Notes: a model not told the origin generated them from the sequence alone. A stretch of DNA of 64,000 nt from Tenrec ecaudatus (GCF_050624435.1 NC_134537.1:18472584-18536583); one strand, 5' to 3'; counted from the stretch's first letter, positions 1 to 11,755 are shown. Made by a program: numbers and translations.

Positions 1-630
1 TGCCGGGCTGGCCAGACCCGTGTGAAATGCGTGCAGCTGGTATGAATTAGTACCCATCCACTTCAAGGTCAGACTCAAATAATTTTGGTCTGAATCCACA
101 AGTGGTCCAGGGAGCAGAGAGATACAAACAAAAGGTCTCAGATTTCTCAATAAAAGTTTCCTGTGGCCCTTCCCACATGAGCTATTGTGTGCTCTTTTCC
201 CTGCTGACTCAACTCTGACCTGTCATGCTGCGCTTGGTATTTATATTTCTGGAAATGGTTAGCCACATGACTGGGTAATCCGGTTTGCAATTTCCAAGTC
301 TCTTTTGTAATCCAGGTCAGATGTTGTTCTGGGAGTGGGTGGGAAGGCAGAGAGGCCAAGGTTGAGGTTATTATATTTAAGGACAGAGGGAAAGGTTGTG
401 TCTCCCCAGGAGTACATTCTGTGGTGCTTCTTTGGACCTTGGGGAAGGGCCTACAGAGTCCTTAGTCCGAGGATGATCTATTATGTAAATTTGCAGTGCC
501 TTGGAATTTTTCAGCTCTCATTAGTATCCCACATTTGAGAGAATTTGCCTGAAGAATTAGAATAGTATTGTAGAAGAGAAGCAACGTAAAATCCAACCCA
601 GCTGACACGTCTAGAGAAGAGGGAATTACC
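1..630. other. Unassigned, no gene seen
   Basis: No repeat family or open frame of interest is recognisable. The short frames on both strands overlap one another, lack any motif and look like chance. Confidence 0.6.
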
Positions 631-806
631 CCAAAAAACAAACGAATTCAACTGAGATCCTGTCAAGTCTGACTCATAGTGACCCTACATGAGTTTCCCA
701 ATAGTGTGAAGTGCAGACTCCTAGGTTTCTTTTTTCCTGTGGGATGGCTGGTGGGCTTGAAACCAAGACCTTGCCTCTGGCAGCCCAATGCCTAACCCCC
801 TGGGAG
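631..806 (-). repeat. AfroSINE, reverse orientation
   Basis: The copy starts with an A-rich run (the SINE tail in reverse). It then reads the 'tctgactcatagtgaccct' block and ends with a degraded 'cctaaccccctggga' head. On the minus strand this gives the tRNA-like head first and the RTE-like tail last, the usual AfroSINE order. It is about 15-20% diverged from the family pattern by eye. Confidence 0.8.
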
Positions 807-860
807 CAGAATTTGAGGAATAAAAATGTTTTTGACGTGAGCTGTTAAGTGAATGAAAAA

Positions 861-1036
861 CTACACCAACCATTTGTTATCAAGTTTATTTCAATTCATG
901 GGGAACCAGGCATATGCATGTGGAATTGTGCCCCATCAAGTCTCCAATGGGTCATTTGGGGAAATTGAGCCCTACGTGTGTCTTCTGAGGAAGCTCTATG
1001 AGTTGGATTCAAAGGGCCAGTCATTTGCGCTATGGG
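861..1036 (-). repeat. AfroSINE-related element, older subfamily
   Basis: It contains 'ttatcaagtttatttcaattcatgg', 'caatgggtcatttggg' and 'cttctgaggaagctctatgagttggattc' blocks. These match the older AfroSINE pattern with the words ccaatgggt...gaggcgcctctgggtggattcgaac. The tRNA-like end is missing because the next LTR begins there, so the LTR may have landed in it. Confidence 0.6.
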
Positions 1037-1469
1037 TGCAATGAATACATCATTTCATGTCAACCTGAAGATATTGAAAAGTGTAGGGATGTTATTCTAC
1101 CTGTCAATCAGGTCACAGCCTGATGGTGCCTCCTCATGGGTGTGGCCTTCTCATAAGGCGGGCCCTGGGAACCCCTCCTCCTTTCTCTGCCTTCACCTTC
1201 CTGCTGGCTGACCCAGTTACTGCCAAAGCCCCGCCCTCGGAGCCACTTGATGTTGCTTCATTGGCCTGTGATCTTCCTGCGTTCTACATCATTCCTAGGG
1301 CTGCGTGAGTCGGAGGAGGGACTTATGGACTAGTCTTGGACTTATGGACATGAGTTGCACTGGGCTGGGGTGGTATCTTAATATACAATTACTTTTTGAT
1401 ACAAAACTCTGTGTTACACATCTATGCGTGTCAGTGGATTTGTTTCTCTAGTCAACCGAGTGTAACACA
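1037..1469 (+). mobile_element. Solo LTR, MaLR-like family A
   Basis: This LTR shares the inner block 'ctgtcaatcaggtca' with the copy at 32176-32729. It also shares the 3' end 'ggatttgtttctctagtc...gtaacaca' with that copy and, inverted, with those at 7493-8026 and 33882-34478. The termini resemble MLT1-type MaLR LTRs (TG at the start; a 'tttctctag...actaacaca' end). No internal retroviral region or second LTR lies nearby, so it is a solo LTR. It is shorter and more diverged than the other family A copies. No clear 5-bp target duplication was found. Confidence 0.7.
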
Positions 1470-1871
1470 CACAACCCACCGCCTCTGCTAAGTGGAAGAG
1501 TCAGATCCCAAGATCCGGTCTCCTGAGTAGTGCCTGGTTTCCGCACCCCATCCACCCTTCCTGCTGGGTGGTTTGCACATGCATAATGATGATGTTCTCA
1601 GTGGGCTTCACCCTTTTGCTTGTTCTAAGGCAGCACAGTTATCCCAGATGTAGGCATACACACTCTGGGACATCATTTACATGTGGGGATGTAGAAGAGC
1701 TCATGATGTGGCACCAAACCCCAAGCAAAACAAAACAAAACAAAACAAAACAAAACAAAACAAACAAAACAAAACGGAACAAGGGCGAAGGGCAAAGGAA
1801 TAGCAAGGGTGGAGGGAGGTTGTCAGAGGTGACAGAATTCATCCAACATAGGCAGCTTCAGGTGGAGGCAT
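1470..1871. repeat. Unassigned sequence with an (AAAAC)n microsatellite at 1726-1775
   Basis: A run of about ten AAAAC units, with one AAAC interruption, lies at 1726-1775. Both the plus-strand and minus-strand open frames here read through this repeat and are low-complexity artefacts. The remainder is unassigned. Confidence 0.85.
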
Positions 1872-1887
1872 TGGGTATATGTATTTT

Positions 1888-2754
1888 TTTCTTCTTATTT
1901 GTTAATCATTTTACTGGGGGCTCATACAATTCTTATCACAATCCATACATACATTGATTGTGTCAAGAACATATGTACATTTGTTGCCATCATCATTCTC
2001 AAAACATTTGCCTTCTACTTGAGCCCTTAATATCTGCTGCTCATTTTCCCCTTCCCTCCCCACTCCCCCCTTACTTCATGAACCCTTCATCATTCATATA
2101 TTATTATTTTGTCATATATTACACTGTCTGACGTCTCTCCCTGTCCTCTTGTCTGCTGTCCCTCCCCCAGGGAGGAGGCTATATGTAGATTCCTGTAATC
2201 AGTTCCCTCTTTCTACCCCACATTCTCTCCACCCTCCAGGCATCGCCACTCTCATCACTTATCCTGGAGGAGTCATCTGTCGCGGATTCCCTGTGTTTCC
2301 AGTTCCTATCTATACCAATGTACATCCTCTGGTCTAGCCAGATTTGCAAGGTAGAACTGGGATCATGATAGTGGGTCAGGAAGTATTTAAGAACTAGAGG
2401 AAATTTATATGTTTCACCGTTGCTACCCTGCACCCTGCCTGGTTCATCTCCTCCCCACAAGCCCTTAACAAGGGGTGTCAGGTTGGCTAGCATAGGGCTT
2501 TGAGTCTCCACTCTGCACTCACCCACATTTTCAATGATATGATTTTTTTGTTCCTTGATGCTTGATACCTGATCCCTTCGACAGCTTGTGGTCACACAGG
2601 CTGGTGTGTTTCTTCCATGTGAGCTTTGTTGCTTCTGAGCTATATGGCCACTTGTTTATCTTCGAGCCTTTAAGACCCCAAACGCTGTAACTTTTGATAG
2701 CTGGACACCATCAGCTTTCTTCACCACTTTTGCTTATGCGCACGTTTGTCTTCA
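1888..2754 (-). mobile_element. 5'-truncated L1, 3' UTR only
   Basis: The plus strand begins with a T-rich run and contains the afrotherian L1 3' UTR words 'acaatccatacatacattgattgtgtcaag', 'ggtctagccagatttgcaaggtag', 'cacacaggctggtgtg' and 'tttaagaccccaaacgct'. The insert is bounded by a perfect 16-bp direct repeat, tgggtatatgtatttt, at 1872-1887 and 2755-2770. That is the target-site duplication expected from L1-primed integration. Only untranslated sequence remains, so the copy is dead. The reading frames inside it have no meaning. Confidence 0.9.
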
Positions 2755-2770
2755 TGGGTATATGTATTTT

Positions 2771-3439
2771 GAGTTGCTTGTACCAACTTGGGTTGGCCCA
2801 GGATAGTGGGCTCGCTGCCTCCGCATTGTCACCTGTCCCATACTGCCACCAGGAGTGGGATGGTCTGCCAGTGTCAGGACAGCCCCCTCTGTCCCAACAC
2901 CTCTCCTCTAGTTGTTCAGATACCAACCGGGGCTGGATTGTACTTGTGGGAGGCAGCTCTGTCAGTTGTAACTTCCTGACATGTGGTAATAGGGAGGAGC
3001 AAAGGGCAGGAGGCCCAGCAGTGAACAGACAACGCCCTATGGCCAGAGAAGTGACTCTTGGTGGGGAGACAAGAGAGGTTAACACTCAGAGGGACACACG
3101 AGCAAAGACACTCCTTCCCACGCACAGAGAGGGAGTAGATGCACTTCAACACAGTCAGCTCTTCCCAGGGCTCTCTGTGAAGCTTACCAGGTTGTGCTGC
3201 ACATCCCACTGGTGTAGTGGCTCAGGACCCTGTCACAGAGGGAGCTCGGCTGGAAGAGAGTAGTTCCCACATTTGCCAAAGCACCCATAGGATTCACCTC
3301 TTGTGAAGAATGTAGCCTCTGCAGTTTTGAGGTGCCTCCGGCTGAGGACCTACGGGGCTCGGGCATCTGAGTTAATAAGCAATGCAAGTGGGTCTGAGGA
3401 CGAGGAGGCGTGCTGCAGGGAACACGGAGGTGAGGAAGA
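2771..3439. other. Unassigned stretch with a spurious 189-codon frame
   Basis: The plus-strand frame at 2694-3263 begins inside the L1 and its target duplication. Its predicted protein has no recognisable domain, and similar-length frames occur on the opposite strand. I see no splice-site-bounded exon or repeat family in the rest. Confidence 0.55.
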
Positions 3440-3895
3440 AGCTCCAGATTTGGAATTAGATGAATCTTGATTTTGAAGCTGGCTCTGTCCTATAATAGCT
3501 CTGACATTTGGAGCACGTGTTTTTTGAACTGTAATCTGAGAAGGATATAAAGCTATGAGTTTGAAATCCTGGCTCTCATACTTATTAGCTAAGTGCTATT
3601 AGGCAACTTATTTAACTCTGTTGCTTAGATTCCAACCTGAGACAGAGGTGATGATTACGGGGCCGATTTCGTTTGTGCAAAGATTACACAAGTTAGCCTC
3701 ATAATTAAGTGAGTTACTACATTAATTAACTCGGAAAGGTACCCGGTTCATTGGAAGACTAGCTACACATTTCCTGTTAATATTAAATAGTGAATAATGA
3801 CATTATTTTCCCATCCAAAAATATTTATGTAAGATGATGTAGGTAAATTACCAGGCATGAAGTTGATGCTCAGTGAGTGGTAGTTACTTTATCTG
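3440..3895 (+). repeat. MIR-type ancient SINE remnants
   Basis: The central part reads 'gaaatcctggctctcatacttattagct...ggcaacttatttaactctgttgc'. This matches the MIR core (aatcccggctctgccacttactagctgtgtgacc...caagttacttaacctct). The block 'ccaggcatgaagttgatgctcagtgagtggtagtta' at 3851 onward resembles the MIR tail (gcctggcacatagtaagtgctcaataaatgttagtta). A second, weaker MIR core precedes it at about 3445-3510. Confidence 0.65.
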
Positions 3896-4430
3896 TATGA
3901 ATTATAGACAGGCGACATCCAGTCATTTACAAATATGGCCAATGTGGAAGCACTCTGTTGTTAATGAATGGATAGACCCAGGGAAAAAGGGAAGCCAAGG
4001 ACACACCAGAGAACTCTGACCCATTGATGCCACAGCCAAGGCAGCCAGGCCTCACAGCACCTTTAAGAAAGGATAATCATATTCCTTCCTGGGAACAACG
4101 GTGCAGATAAGCCAGGCTGAGGGGGACCTAGGACAATTTTACATCAGTTCAAATCAACTCAAGATCCTGGTGAAAAATCAAATTGAGATTTAAAACCTCG
4201 CTCAGTTGACAAGTGCCCAAATGCACGAGAGCGGCTCAGGAAATCCCATCTGTCTTCTATTTACAGAACTCCTCGTTCCTACAATCTGGGCACAAGTGAC
4301 TCACTTTTCTTTGTGTTCCTATGGCAGAGCGTCTTGTCATTTCCAAAGAAACCAGACAGCAGGTTCGGTGTGTGTGTGAGCAGTGTGCATGCCCACCCTT
4401 TGTAGCTGATTTTATATGTATAAAATTTTT
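3896..4430. other. Unassigned single-copy-looking sequence
   Basis: No coding frame, RNA gene or repeat family was recognised. A short GT run lies at 4366-4377. Confidence 0.5.
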
Positions 4431-4444
4431 TATATATATATATC

Positions 4445-4621
4445 AGCAAGAGAAAGAGGATACATTATGACCCCAACCTCATTGCTATACTATATATATA
4501 TAATCAGCTACAATATATATGCTTTAGATAGTATATATACTATCAGCTACTATATATCTTTGTGCCATATATATAGTATAGCAATGAGGTTGGGGTCAAA
4601 ATGTATCCTCTTTCTCTTGCT
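4445..4621. repeat. Near-perfect 54-bp-arm inverted repeat (quasi-palindrome)
   Basis: The arm at 4445-4498 (starting agcaagagaaagagg) is the reverse complement of 4568-4621, with 53 of 54 positions matching. The 69-bp spacer is AT-rich and itself holds a perfect 18-bp palindrome, gatagtatatatactatc, at 4527-4544. The plus-strand frame at 4416-4637 is only a read-through of the AT-rich hairpin. This could be a miniature transposon with long terminal inverted repeats or an inverted duplication from replication slippage. I recognise no family. Confidence 0.9.
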
Positions 4622-4693
4622 CACATATACTCAATGATATTGTAGTGTTGCGAAGAATGTGAGAGAGTAGGTGGGTCCCAAAGTCACAATGCC

Positions 4694-5118
4694 TATGGGT
4701 TATGGATTGATTTGCATTTTCCCAAAAGAGAGATTCGAGTCTAACCCTTGGTACCTGTGACTATGACCTTATTGGCAAGTAGCATCTTTGGAGATGCAGT
4801 CAGAGAACAAGAGGTCATACTGGAGTGGGGTGGGCCCTAGTTGAACACGACTGGTAAACTTGTAATAAGGGGTAGAGACAGACAGACAGACACAGAGGGA
4901 CGTCAGTCACATGAACATGGAGGTAGCGATGGGAGACTAGCATGAGAATAGCTGAGACGAACAGGAACTGCAAGAGATAAGGGAAGATCTCCCACTTCAG
5001 GCTTGGCCCTGCTGACATGCTGGACTCCAGTTCTCCAGTCTCCAGGACCGTGAGGACACATTACCGTTGCTCTAAGCCACCCAATTTGTGGTTATGGCCG
5101 TCCTTGGAAACTACGACA
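4694..5118 (+). mobile_element. Ancient MaLR (MLT1/MST-like) LTR
   Basis: Ordered blocks match the eutherian MaLR pattern: 'tgaccttattggcaagtagcatctttggagatgcagtca', 'gtgggccctagttgaacacgactgg', 'gacagacacagaggga', 'ttggccctgctgaca', 'tctccaggaccgtgagga' and 'aagccacccaatttgtggttatggc'. It is heavily diverged, consistent with an insertion older than Afrotheria. The small GACA repeat at 4875-4892 lies within it. Confidence 0.8.
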
Positions 5119-6465
5119 TGTGGGATCAATAAAATTGTTGCTTGGCATTATTTATTCAGTTACATGACAATTATTTCATTTTCCAGGATGTCGCATCTTG
5201 CCCAGAGGAAAACAATCTGTTGATTGTGTTTCTAACATCATTTTCTGCCTTTCAGAGTCATGAAGGGAGAAGCTATTAGAACTTTTCCATTTAGATCATA
5301 GTTTTGCCTCTTCATAATAATACAGCACTGTTTTATTCATTTGCACACATCCTTCGACTCTTCTGTCCTTATTATTTTGTTCTAAATAAATTGTCTCTTT
5401 GGCTCAGGCGGATGGAGAACATAGTGTGGCAAAGCGCAGGAGCTATTTTGAGGGCAAGCAGGCGGCCAAAGTCAAATAGCATTTGGCGGATTCTGGCTGC
5501 AGAAGACCTGGTGAACTTATTGCGTCTTTTATTTTGAAGTGCGATGTCGCTTTGTGTTGCCACATGTTCAATGAAATGGAACTACCTAAGCTCTGGCGTC
5601 ACTGGTGGCTCCATGATAGAATTCTCTCTTTCTATGCAGAAGACTCAAGTTCTATTTCTGGCCAAAGGGCCTCATGCACAGCCCCACTATAGTGGGCGCT
5701 ATTCGTTTGACAGATCCCAGTAGACCAATGTGTGACCTCTTATCGCCGTACATAATGGTGGCACCTTTTACTTCGCTCCACAGGATACAAGGGTGAATGA
5801 GAAGTATTGCTACTAGGGTGTCTGTTCATGGACGCACAGGCTTATTCCAAACAAGATGTGCTCAAACGTGTCTCTGCAATGTGCGCATGGCCACAGACCA
5901 GTTTTCTCAGTCTTTGGCTGAATAGGGTGCTTTCCCCAATAAATAAATACATAAATAAAAGTTCCAGTTTAAAAAAGGAAAAGAAAAAAAGTTTCTCTCA
6001 AAGGGATCGTCTGAGTCAGTTAAATTCAAAGCAGAGAAGTCAGCTCAGAAGGTCACGGTGACTGTTTTTTTGGGGGGATTCCAGAAAAATACTTTTGATA
6101 TATTTTCTTAAAGGCTCCGGAACACTTGTGGGAGCTGATTATAAAGAGATTGTAAGAAAATTGGAAACTGCATTGGTCGAAAGGCTCTGGAAATGTAGGC
6201 TCACCATGACAATGCACCTGCTCCTTCTTGCAGGGGAGCAAGGGCTGTTCCCCGAGCCCCCAGTTTCCTTAGAAAGACTCACCCCATCCACCCGACAGCC
6301 TGGATCCCTCCCCATTTAGGATCTTCACTCCCCTGCCCCGCCCCCCACCACCCAAACATAAGGGACATTGAAAAGGAGCATGCATTGAGACCCTGGAGGA
6401 TGCCCAAACTGCCATTCTGATGCGGTGCCAATGGAAGAGCACAGACTCTTTGGGGGGAAGGTTCC
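5119..6465. other. Unassigned sequence
   Basis: No repeat family was recognised. The part at about 5395-5600 is balanced in composition and has overlapping short frames on both strands. An A-rich simple stretch (aataaataaataca...) lies at 5939-5990. I see no gene. Confidence 0.5.
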
Positions 6466-6672
6466 AAAAAACCATACAAACAAAACCCCGAACTCACTGT
6501 TACCCATGGTGACCTAATGGACAGCATAGAAAATCCCCTGTGGGTTTCCAAAACAGTAACTTTTTACGGGAGGAGAGGAGCCCTGTCTTTCTCCCGAGGA
6601 GTGGCTGGTGGTTTTGAACTGTGGACCTCGTGGCTCCTAGCCCAACAAGGAACTGCTGCACCACCAGGGCCC
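6466..6672 (-). repeat. AfroSINE, reverse orientation, near full length
   Basis: The copy runs from an A/C-rich tail (caaaaaaccatacaaacaaaa) through 'cccatggtgacctaatgg', 'tttctcccgaggagtggctggtggtttt' and 'gaactgtggacctcgtggct' to 'actgctgcaccaccagggcc'. The final words are the reverse complement of the 'gccctggtggcacagtgg' head. Confidence 0.85.
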
Positions 6673-7492
6673 ACATGAAAGGTTAGAGAGATGGCAACAC
6701 AGCCCTTGAGAGTGTACAGATCTAGATGGAGGACATATTGAGGAGCAACGGCTTCACATTTTCATATTTTTGTTTCATGATGTGTTCTGTGATTTTTGTA
6801 GCCTTACTTTCAGCTCTGCTCTCATATATACAACAGAGCATTTTGTACTGTGTCAACTCTCTCTTTGAGTATTACTTATTATGATGAGTATTACAAGCTC
6901 CTTGAGGTCAGCAGCAGCTTCCCCAGGAAACATCAGGGACTAGCTCCTGTGTGTGTCAAAGAATAATTGGTGAGCAATGGCTTTTCTCCTAACCTCAGTC
7001 ATCCAAGCATGACCTTAGCCTCATGGGAGTGCATTCCTCGCTACCCTTGGGCCCTTGTGTAAGCCCCTACATAACATTCTCCCTGGGCCTTACTTCATTT
7101 TCATTTCAGACCTGTATTCACTTTCAACTGGGTGTAGAGCTGGCTCCTGGTCAATAATTTGCCTTAGGTGAGAGTGGAAGCCATTCTCTTGCTGAAAGAG
7201 GCCCTAGCAATGCCCTGCAGGACTCAGGGAGCCTGGTCACCTGGACAGAACCACAGGCTGTGGCTCAGGCTTGGAACGCAATAGGGTGGCGTTGGTCAAT
7301 AGATGAACTGCCGGTGGTTTCCCAGGAAGAGAATTCTCTTCTTAAAACCATTCTATGATGCTGCCAAACACATTCATGTCTTCTCAAATCTTGTTAAGTG
7401 GGAGCATCAGAGAGAATTTGAGTGAGCATTGAGATGCAGAACTATACACATACCATGGCATAGGACAAGTTGCCGTGCCAGGGGAAGGTGCC
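6673..7492. other. Unassigned sequence, possibly old L2/MIR remnants
   Basis: The phrase 'caagctccttgaggtcagc' at about 6896 is reminiscent of the 3' part of L2/MIR elements. The similarity is too short to define a copy. Nothing else was recognised. Confidence 0.4.
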
Positions 7493-8026
7493 TGTGTTAG
7501 TCTGGGGAGACTAGAAAAACAAACGCATGGACACACTTATGTGTAAAAGAAAGAGATTTATATACAAGAGCAACTGAACATTGAGAAAGCATTCCAGCCC
7601 AATCCAGATCAAGTCGATAAGTCTGGGATTAGGCCATATTTCTGATATCAATCTATAAAGTCCTCTTCAGGTTCACAAAACACATGCAGTGATGCTGAAT
7701 GCAGATCACAGGCCAGTGGGTAGAAAGTCTTTGGATCCAGTATCATTGGAAAAATCTCAGCGCTGGGAGGGGTCTTTCTGTGGCTTCTCTGGCTTCCGAG
7801 GTCTGGTTGCGTCCATGTGGCTTGTCTTCTGCAGCGTCTCCCAGGGAGGAGCAGAGTGGGAGAGAGAGAGGTCTTCCGCCTCCAAGAAGGAAAACCAGAT
7901 TTCCGAGAATTCTTAGCAGAAGGCGATGCCCACAGAAGCCTCATTGGGTAACTCCAGATTGACAGCCTAGACTCCACCCCTCCACTCTTAATCCTTAAAT
8001 TGACACCAGATTAGGTGACTACCAGA
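7493..8026 (-). mobile_element. Solo LTR, MaLR-like family A, reverse orientation
   Basis: On the plus strand it begins 'tgtgttagtctggggagactagaaaaacaaa' and ends '...attgacaccagattaggtgactaccaga', the inverse of the copy at 32176-32729. Flanking 5-mers are gtgcc (7488-7492) and gtgct (8027-8031), a 4-of-5 match, as expected of an old ERVL/MaLR 5-bp duplication. Length is 534 bp. No internal region follows. The frames at 7648-7977 (minus) and 7689-7962 (plus) are chance reading of the LTR. Confidence 0.85.
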
Positions 8027-8031
8027 GTGCT

Positions 8032-11000
8032 ACACCCCAGAGGCACGGAGTTGCTTTGGAGATCCAAGGCCAAGGCATCATGAAGGGGACCCCTTCACCA
8101 GGGAATGGACCTTGCCAGACTTTCCCCACAGCGTCATAGGCGTATTCCCCCTTAACATCTAGCAGCAAACATTCTGTTCCAATTTGTGAAGCATCGTGCC
8201 AAGGTCTGTTGCCTGGAATCTCCTTAAAAAGACTGCTCAGATGTTGGCAAAAGGATCTGACGGCATGTCTTCTGTTATTTATTCTTTGCTGGTTTTTTCT
8301 GTTTGATTTTGCAATGGAGAACCAGAGGTGGAGATAGATGCTCCATACCAAAGGAGCGAGATTATATCAAGAGCCATACCCCCTCATGCCCCGTCATACA
8401 ACGCCCATGCACATCCATTAGTTTTAATCGCCCAGGTTTTCCATGTTGCTCAGTATGGCTGCGTAACTCTGCTCTGCAGGTCCCTATTGCTAGAGGGCAC
8501 CTTTCCGATTAGAACGGGAAGGGCTCACCTGGCTGGTAATTTAGACATTTGTGGCTTGCAATGTTGCGGTTGTGCTCGAAGCTACCAGAGCTGCGGCTTT
8601 CTTCCCAGGAAGCGAAGGGAGATTTTATCCATTTGCGTTCTGACAAGAGGCATTGGGGCCATAATTCAAGCCATTTTCCAGAAGGTCGGCAGTTAAGGCT
8701 TGCCACATAGCCGGATTCGGAATTGTTTAAACAAATTTGTACTCGGGCTCACCCAGCCTACTTTAAGCCGGCAGCCTGGGGAGAAGGAACTGTGTGGATT
8801 TGGCCCTTTGTGGGGCTGGCTTCTAGATTAGTGCCCCAGACGTTGCTGAAGGCGGCAGGTCGACTCGCCCAGCTCTGACGGAGGCACATCCAGACAAGCC
8901 TTCTGTGACTCACTCTGCTACAGGAGGCAAGACTGGCCCGTGACCCTGCAAGGCGCTTTTGCTTTTTCCCCTAATTGTCTCTGCCTTCACAGGAAATGGG
9001 TGTTTGGTTGCTGAAGACAAAACGCTCTTCTCCAGCCTCATGCCGCCTGGCTGGACCAGAGCCATCTCGGGGCTTGTGAGGAGGCCATGAAAAACACCCA
9101 GAGGCAGAAGTGGGATGGGATCTCTGTATCCTAAAGTCTTTCAAAGGCAGCAGCCCAGGAGGAGGGGCTACCTGGTTTATAAGTCTCCTTTGCGGGGAAG
9201 GAGCCTCCTTTGTTCTGAGACTTGGGCAGATATTGACTCCTAGACCCTCTGGGACCTCCTTTCCTGGTTCCCCCCACCATTCTCTTTGTTTTCTCTATAG
9301 ATGCCCTGCGTCTCTCCCTTCCTTCATCACTGTGAGGACTGTCAACTCTCAGATGGCCCTCAATAACCCCTAGTCCCCTGATGCACTCCGTTTCCAGTTG
9401 AGTTCTAAGACTCCACTGTTTCCTTCATGTTTCCCCTTCTTATCCCTCATTGCCATTCATCATCCTTAGGATGATCTCCTGGGCTTCCACAGCCTGTCCA
9501 GTTCTCTCCTTGGCTTTCCAACATTCTCATTTACCCTCTATTGTCTGTCCTCCGGGTTTGTCTTTCTCTTGTTCTCCTATCTGCAGATATTGACGGGGCG
9601 GCCAGCTCCGTCTCCACTCTCTCGGAATAGGTTTCACCCATTTGTCCTGGATTTTCCTACTGACTCAGAAACATTGAGGTGGAACTTTTGCTCTGGCATG
9701 GTTCGATGGCATTTTGGCTGGAAACGTTTTATACATTAAAAGACGAGGGATGAGTTTATTTGCCAGAGGAGGCAACCGATCTTAAAAATGGAAAAGAGAG
9801 AAACAGAGAGAGAGAGAGAGAGAAGAGAAGAGAAACTGTTGTCTGGAAGGGACAGGAATATGTCAGAGCAGGGAGCGGTGTATAATGGAGGGTAATAACC
9901 TTAGGGAAGCCTATTTCTTGCCACGCTGTCAAGTTGCCCCTCCCCTGGTTTCTGTTAGCTGCTCTTCGGTTGGCTCTTACTCATGGGCAAGGAATCCCAT
10001 CTAAAACAGAAGCAAAAGTTTCTTGGTAGAACACCTTCTTCAAGTGTGGGAAACTGGCACTGAGGGAAATACGACCAGGACTGTATTCCCTAATTCATCA
10101 CAGAGGGAATCTGGAAAGCTGGTATTCCACAGTAGGAAAGGCTCCCCTTTGGTAGGTTAAAGGTAAAGTCCAAGTACACGATCCTGCTTTAAATATCACT
10201 CTCACAGATTATGCTGTCTTAAAGTGAGCACATGGTTGATTCTATCTCCCCTTTAGAAGCAGACATTTTTTTTCTCTTCCCCTTGTGTCACCCAACCCCC
10301 CTCGTCCCTTCCCCCAATGCAGGTATGAGGTTTTCTCACCTCTGAGCTCAGGGACCTTAATGCAGAGACCACCCACCTTGTGACGCAGGTAACTACTGAA
10401 GATCTTATGGCTATCGATAAATGTCCCAAGATAGTAAAAGTTTTCTATCTTCTATTCCACTTCCACATGGACCACCAAGAGAGACTGAGGTGAACACGCT
10501 ACCATGAAATGTGTCTGACTCCTTTATTTGATTCTCTCTCCGATCTTTCCTACTCTCTATGACTTTACTATATTATTCCTATCTTATAACGGTGTCCTCT
10601 GACATTCAAGCTCGTTGCTATGCTGAGTCCACGGTGGCAGCCATGCGTGTTTCTAGCCTTCCACCCTGAGGCTGCTTCTTCTAGCACTCCATCAGTCCGC
10701 GGTCTGTTGTGTCCCGGTGGTTTCCATTGGTTAATTGTCCGAAATCAATCTCCAGGCCTTTCTGCATGGTCTATGGTCATCAGGCAGCTCTGTTGACTCT
10801 TCCCTGCAGGATGATGGCCGCGGTGGAACAAGAAATACTGGTGGCCTAGCTTTCAGCATTGCAGCACCCTGGATTAAAAGGAGGGCCGCAGCCTTCCTCT
10901 CCAAAATATTCTAGCCCCCGACGACTTGCAAGGAGAATCCGTATTATTTTAAATGCTTCCTAGGAAAAAGTGAAGTCACGGAAGAACCCCAGAGAAGCAC

Positions 11001-11049
11001 ATATTTTAAAATAGGGTTTGGCATCGGTGAGACGGCTGTGGTGGTTGGG
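8032..11049. other. Long unassigned stretch with minor simple and degenerate repeats
   Basis: The part at 8240-8900 has no repeat signature and a higher CpG content than its surroundings. A (GA)n run lies at 9806-9832. The phrase 'cggttggctcttactcatgggcaa' at about 9968 looks like a degraded reverse AfroSINE. The part at 10735-10900 shares 'atctccaggcctttct' and the order of later blocks with 29523-29800, so it may be a decayed AfroSINE-like copy. No gene is supported. Confidence 0.5.
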
Positions 11050-11510
11050 TGCTGCTAGTTGGTTCTGACTCAGAGGGAACCTGTGTTCAACAAAATGAAA
11101 CGCCATCCTCGAATGGTTCTTGGGTGTGAGCCCGTCGATGCAGTCATGGTACCAGTGCATGCTGTTGCGGGCTGTCCTCTTTTTCACTGCCCCTGTACTT
11201 TACCAAGCGTGATGTCCATCTCCAGGGACGAGTCCCTGTGGATGACATGTCCACACCACGTGCGATGCAGTCTCGTCATCCTTGCCTCGAGGAGCGCAGT
11301 GGCTGTACTTCTTCCCAGACAGGTTTGTTTGTCCTTGAAGCAGTCCACAGTCCTTTCAATGTTCTTCTCCAACAACATAAGTCAAACGCATCATTTCTTC
11401 TTTGGGCTTCTTTATTCAGTGTCCAACTTTCACATGCTTATGAGGTCATTGAAACGACCTTTATCAGGTGCACCTTTGTCCTTCAAGTAACATCTTTGCT
11501 TTGCACACTT
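11050..11510 (-). mobile_element. RTE-type LINE fragment, ORF2 C-terminus and 3' end
   Basis: The minus strand carries the C-terminal part of an RTE ORF2. The frame at 11184-11378 reads motifs such as DKQTCLGRSTATALLEA, GHVIHRDSSLEMDI and LGKVQGQ. These parallel the 'GHxMRRxxSLEKxIMLGKxEGxRxRGRP' tail of RTE/BovB-type proteins. The reading is broken by frameshifts. Its 3' UTR lies at the low-coordinate end, in the AfroSINE-like block 'gctgctagttggttctgactcag'. The element cannot be active. Confidence 0.85.
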
Positions 11511-11599
11511 GGAAGAAGTCTTGTTAGCCGTGGGTTTGAAATCTCAGACCTCGGGATCCTCCTGGTGTTTGCAAAATGTCAAGGCTCGACTGCTACCTG

Positions 11600-11755
11600 A
11601 AAGATTGACACTTCAGACTTACGCAGCAGCTCCACAGCAGCGAGACCTAGCATTCTGCTATCTGACAGATTATAACATAGCAGAAACCTCCCTAAGGTAG
11701 CTCTACTCCAGCACATGGATGCTGTGATTCCAAATGGACAGCACCTAACAAGAGG
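11600..11755 (+). repeat. Possible decayed AfroSINE
   Basis: The order 'gcagcagctccacagcagcgag...tctgacagattataac...gcagaaacctccctaaggtagctctactcc...ggacagcacctaacaa' tracks the AfroSINE body and the RTE-like tail ('cacctaacaac'). Identity is weak. Confidence 0.35.

Noticed and set aside
2694-3263. 189-codon plus-strand frame as a gene
   Set aside because: It starts in an L1 and its target duplication, shows no domain or codon pattern, and overlaps long frames on the other strand.
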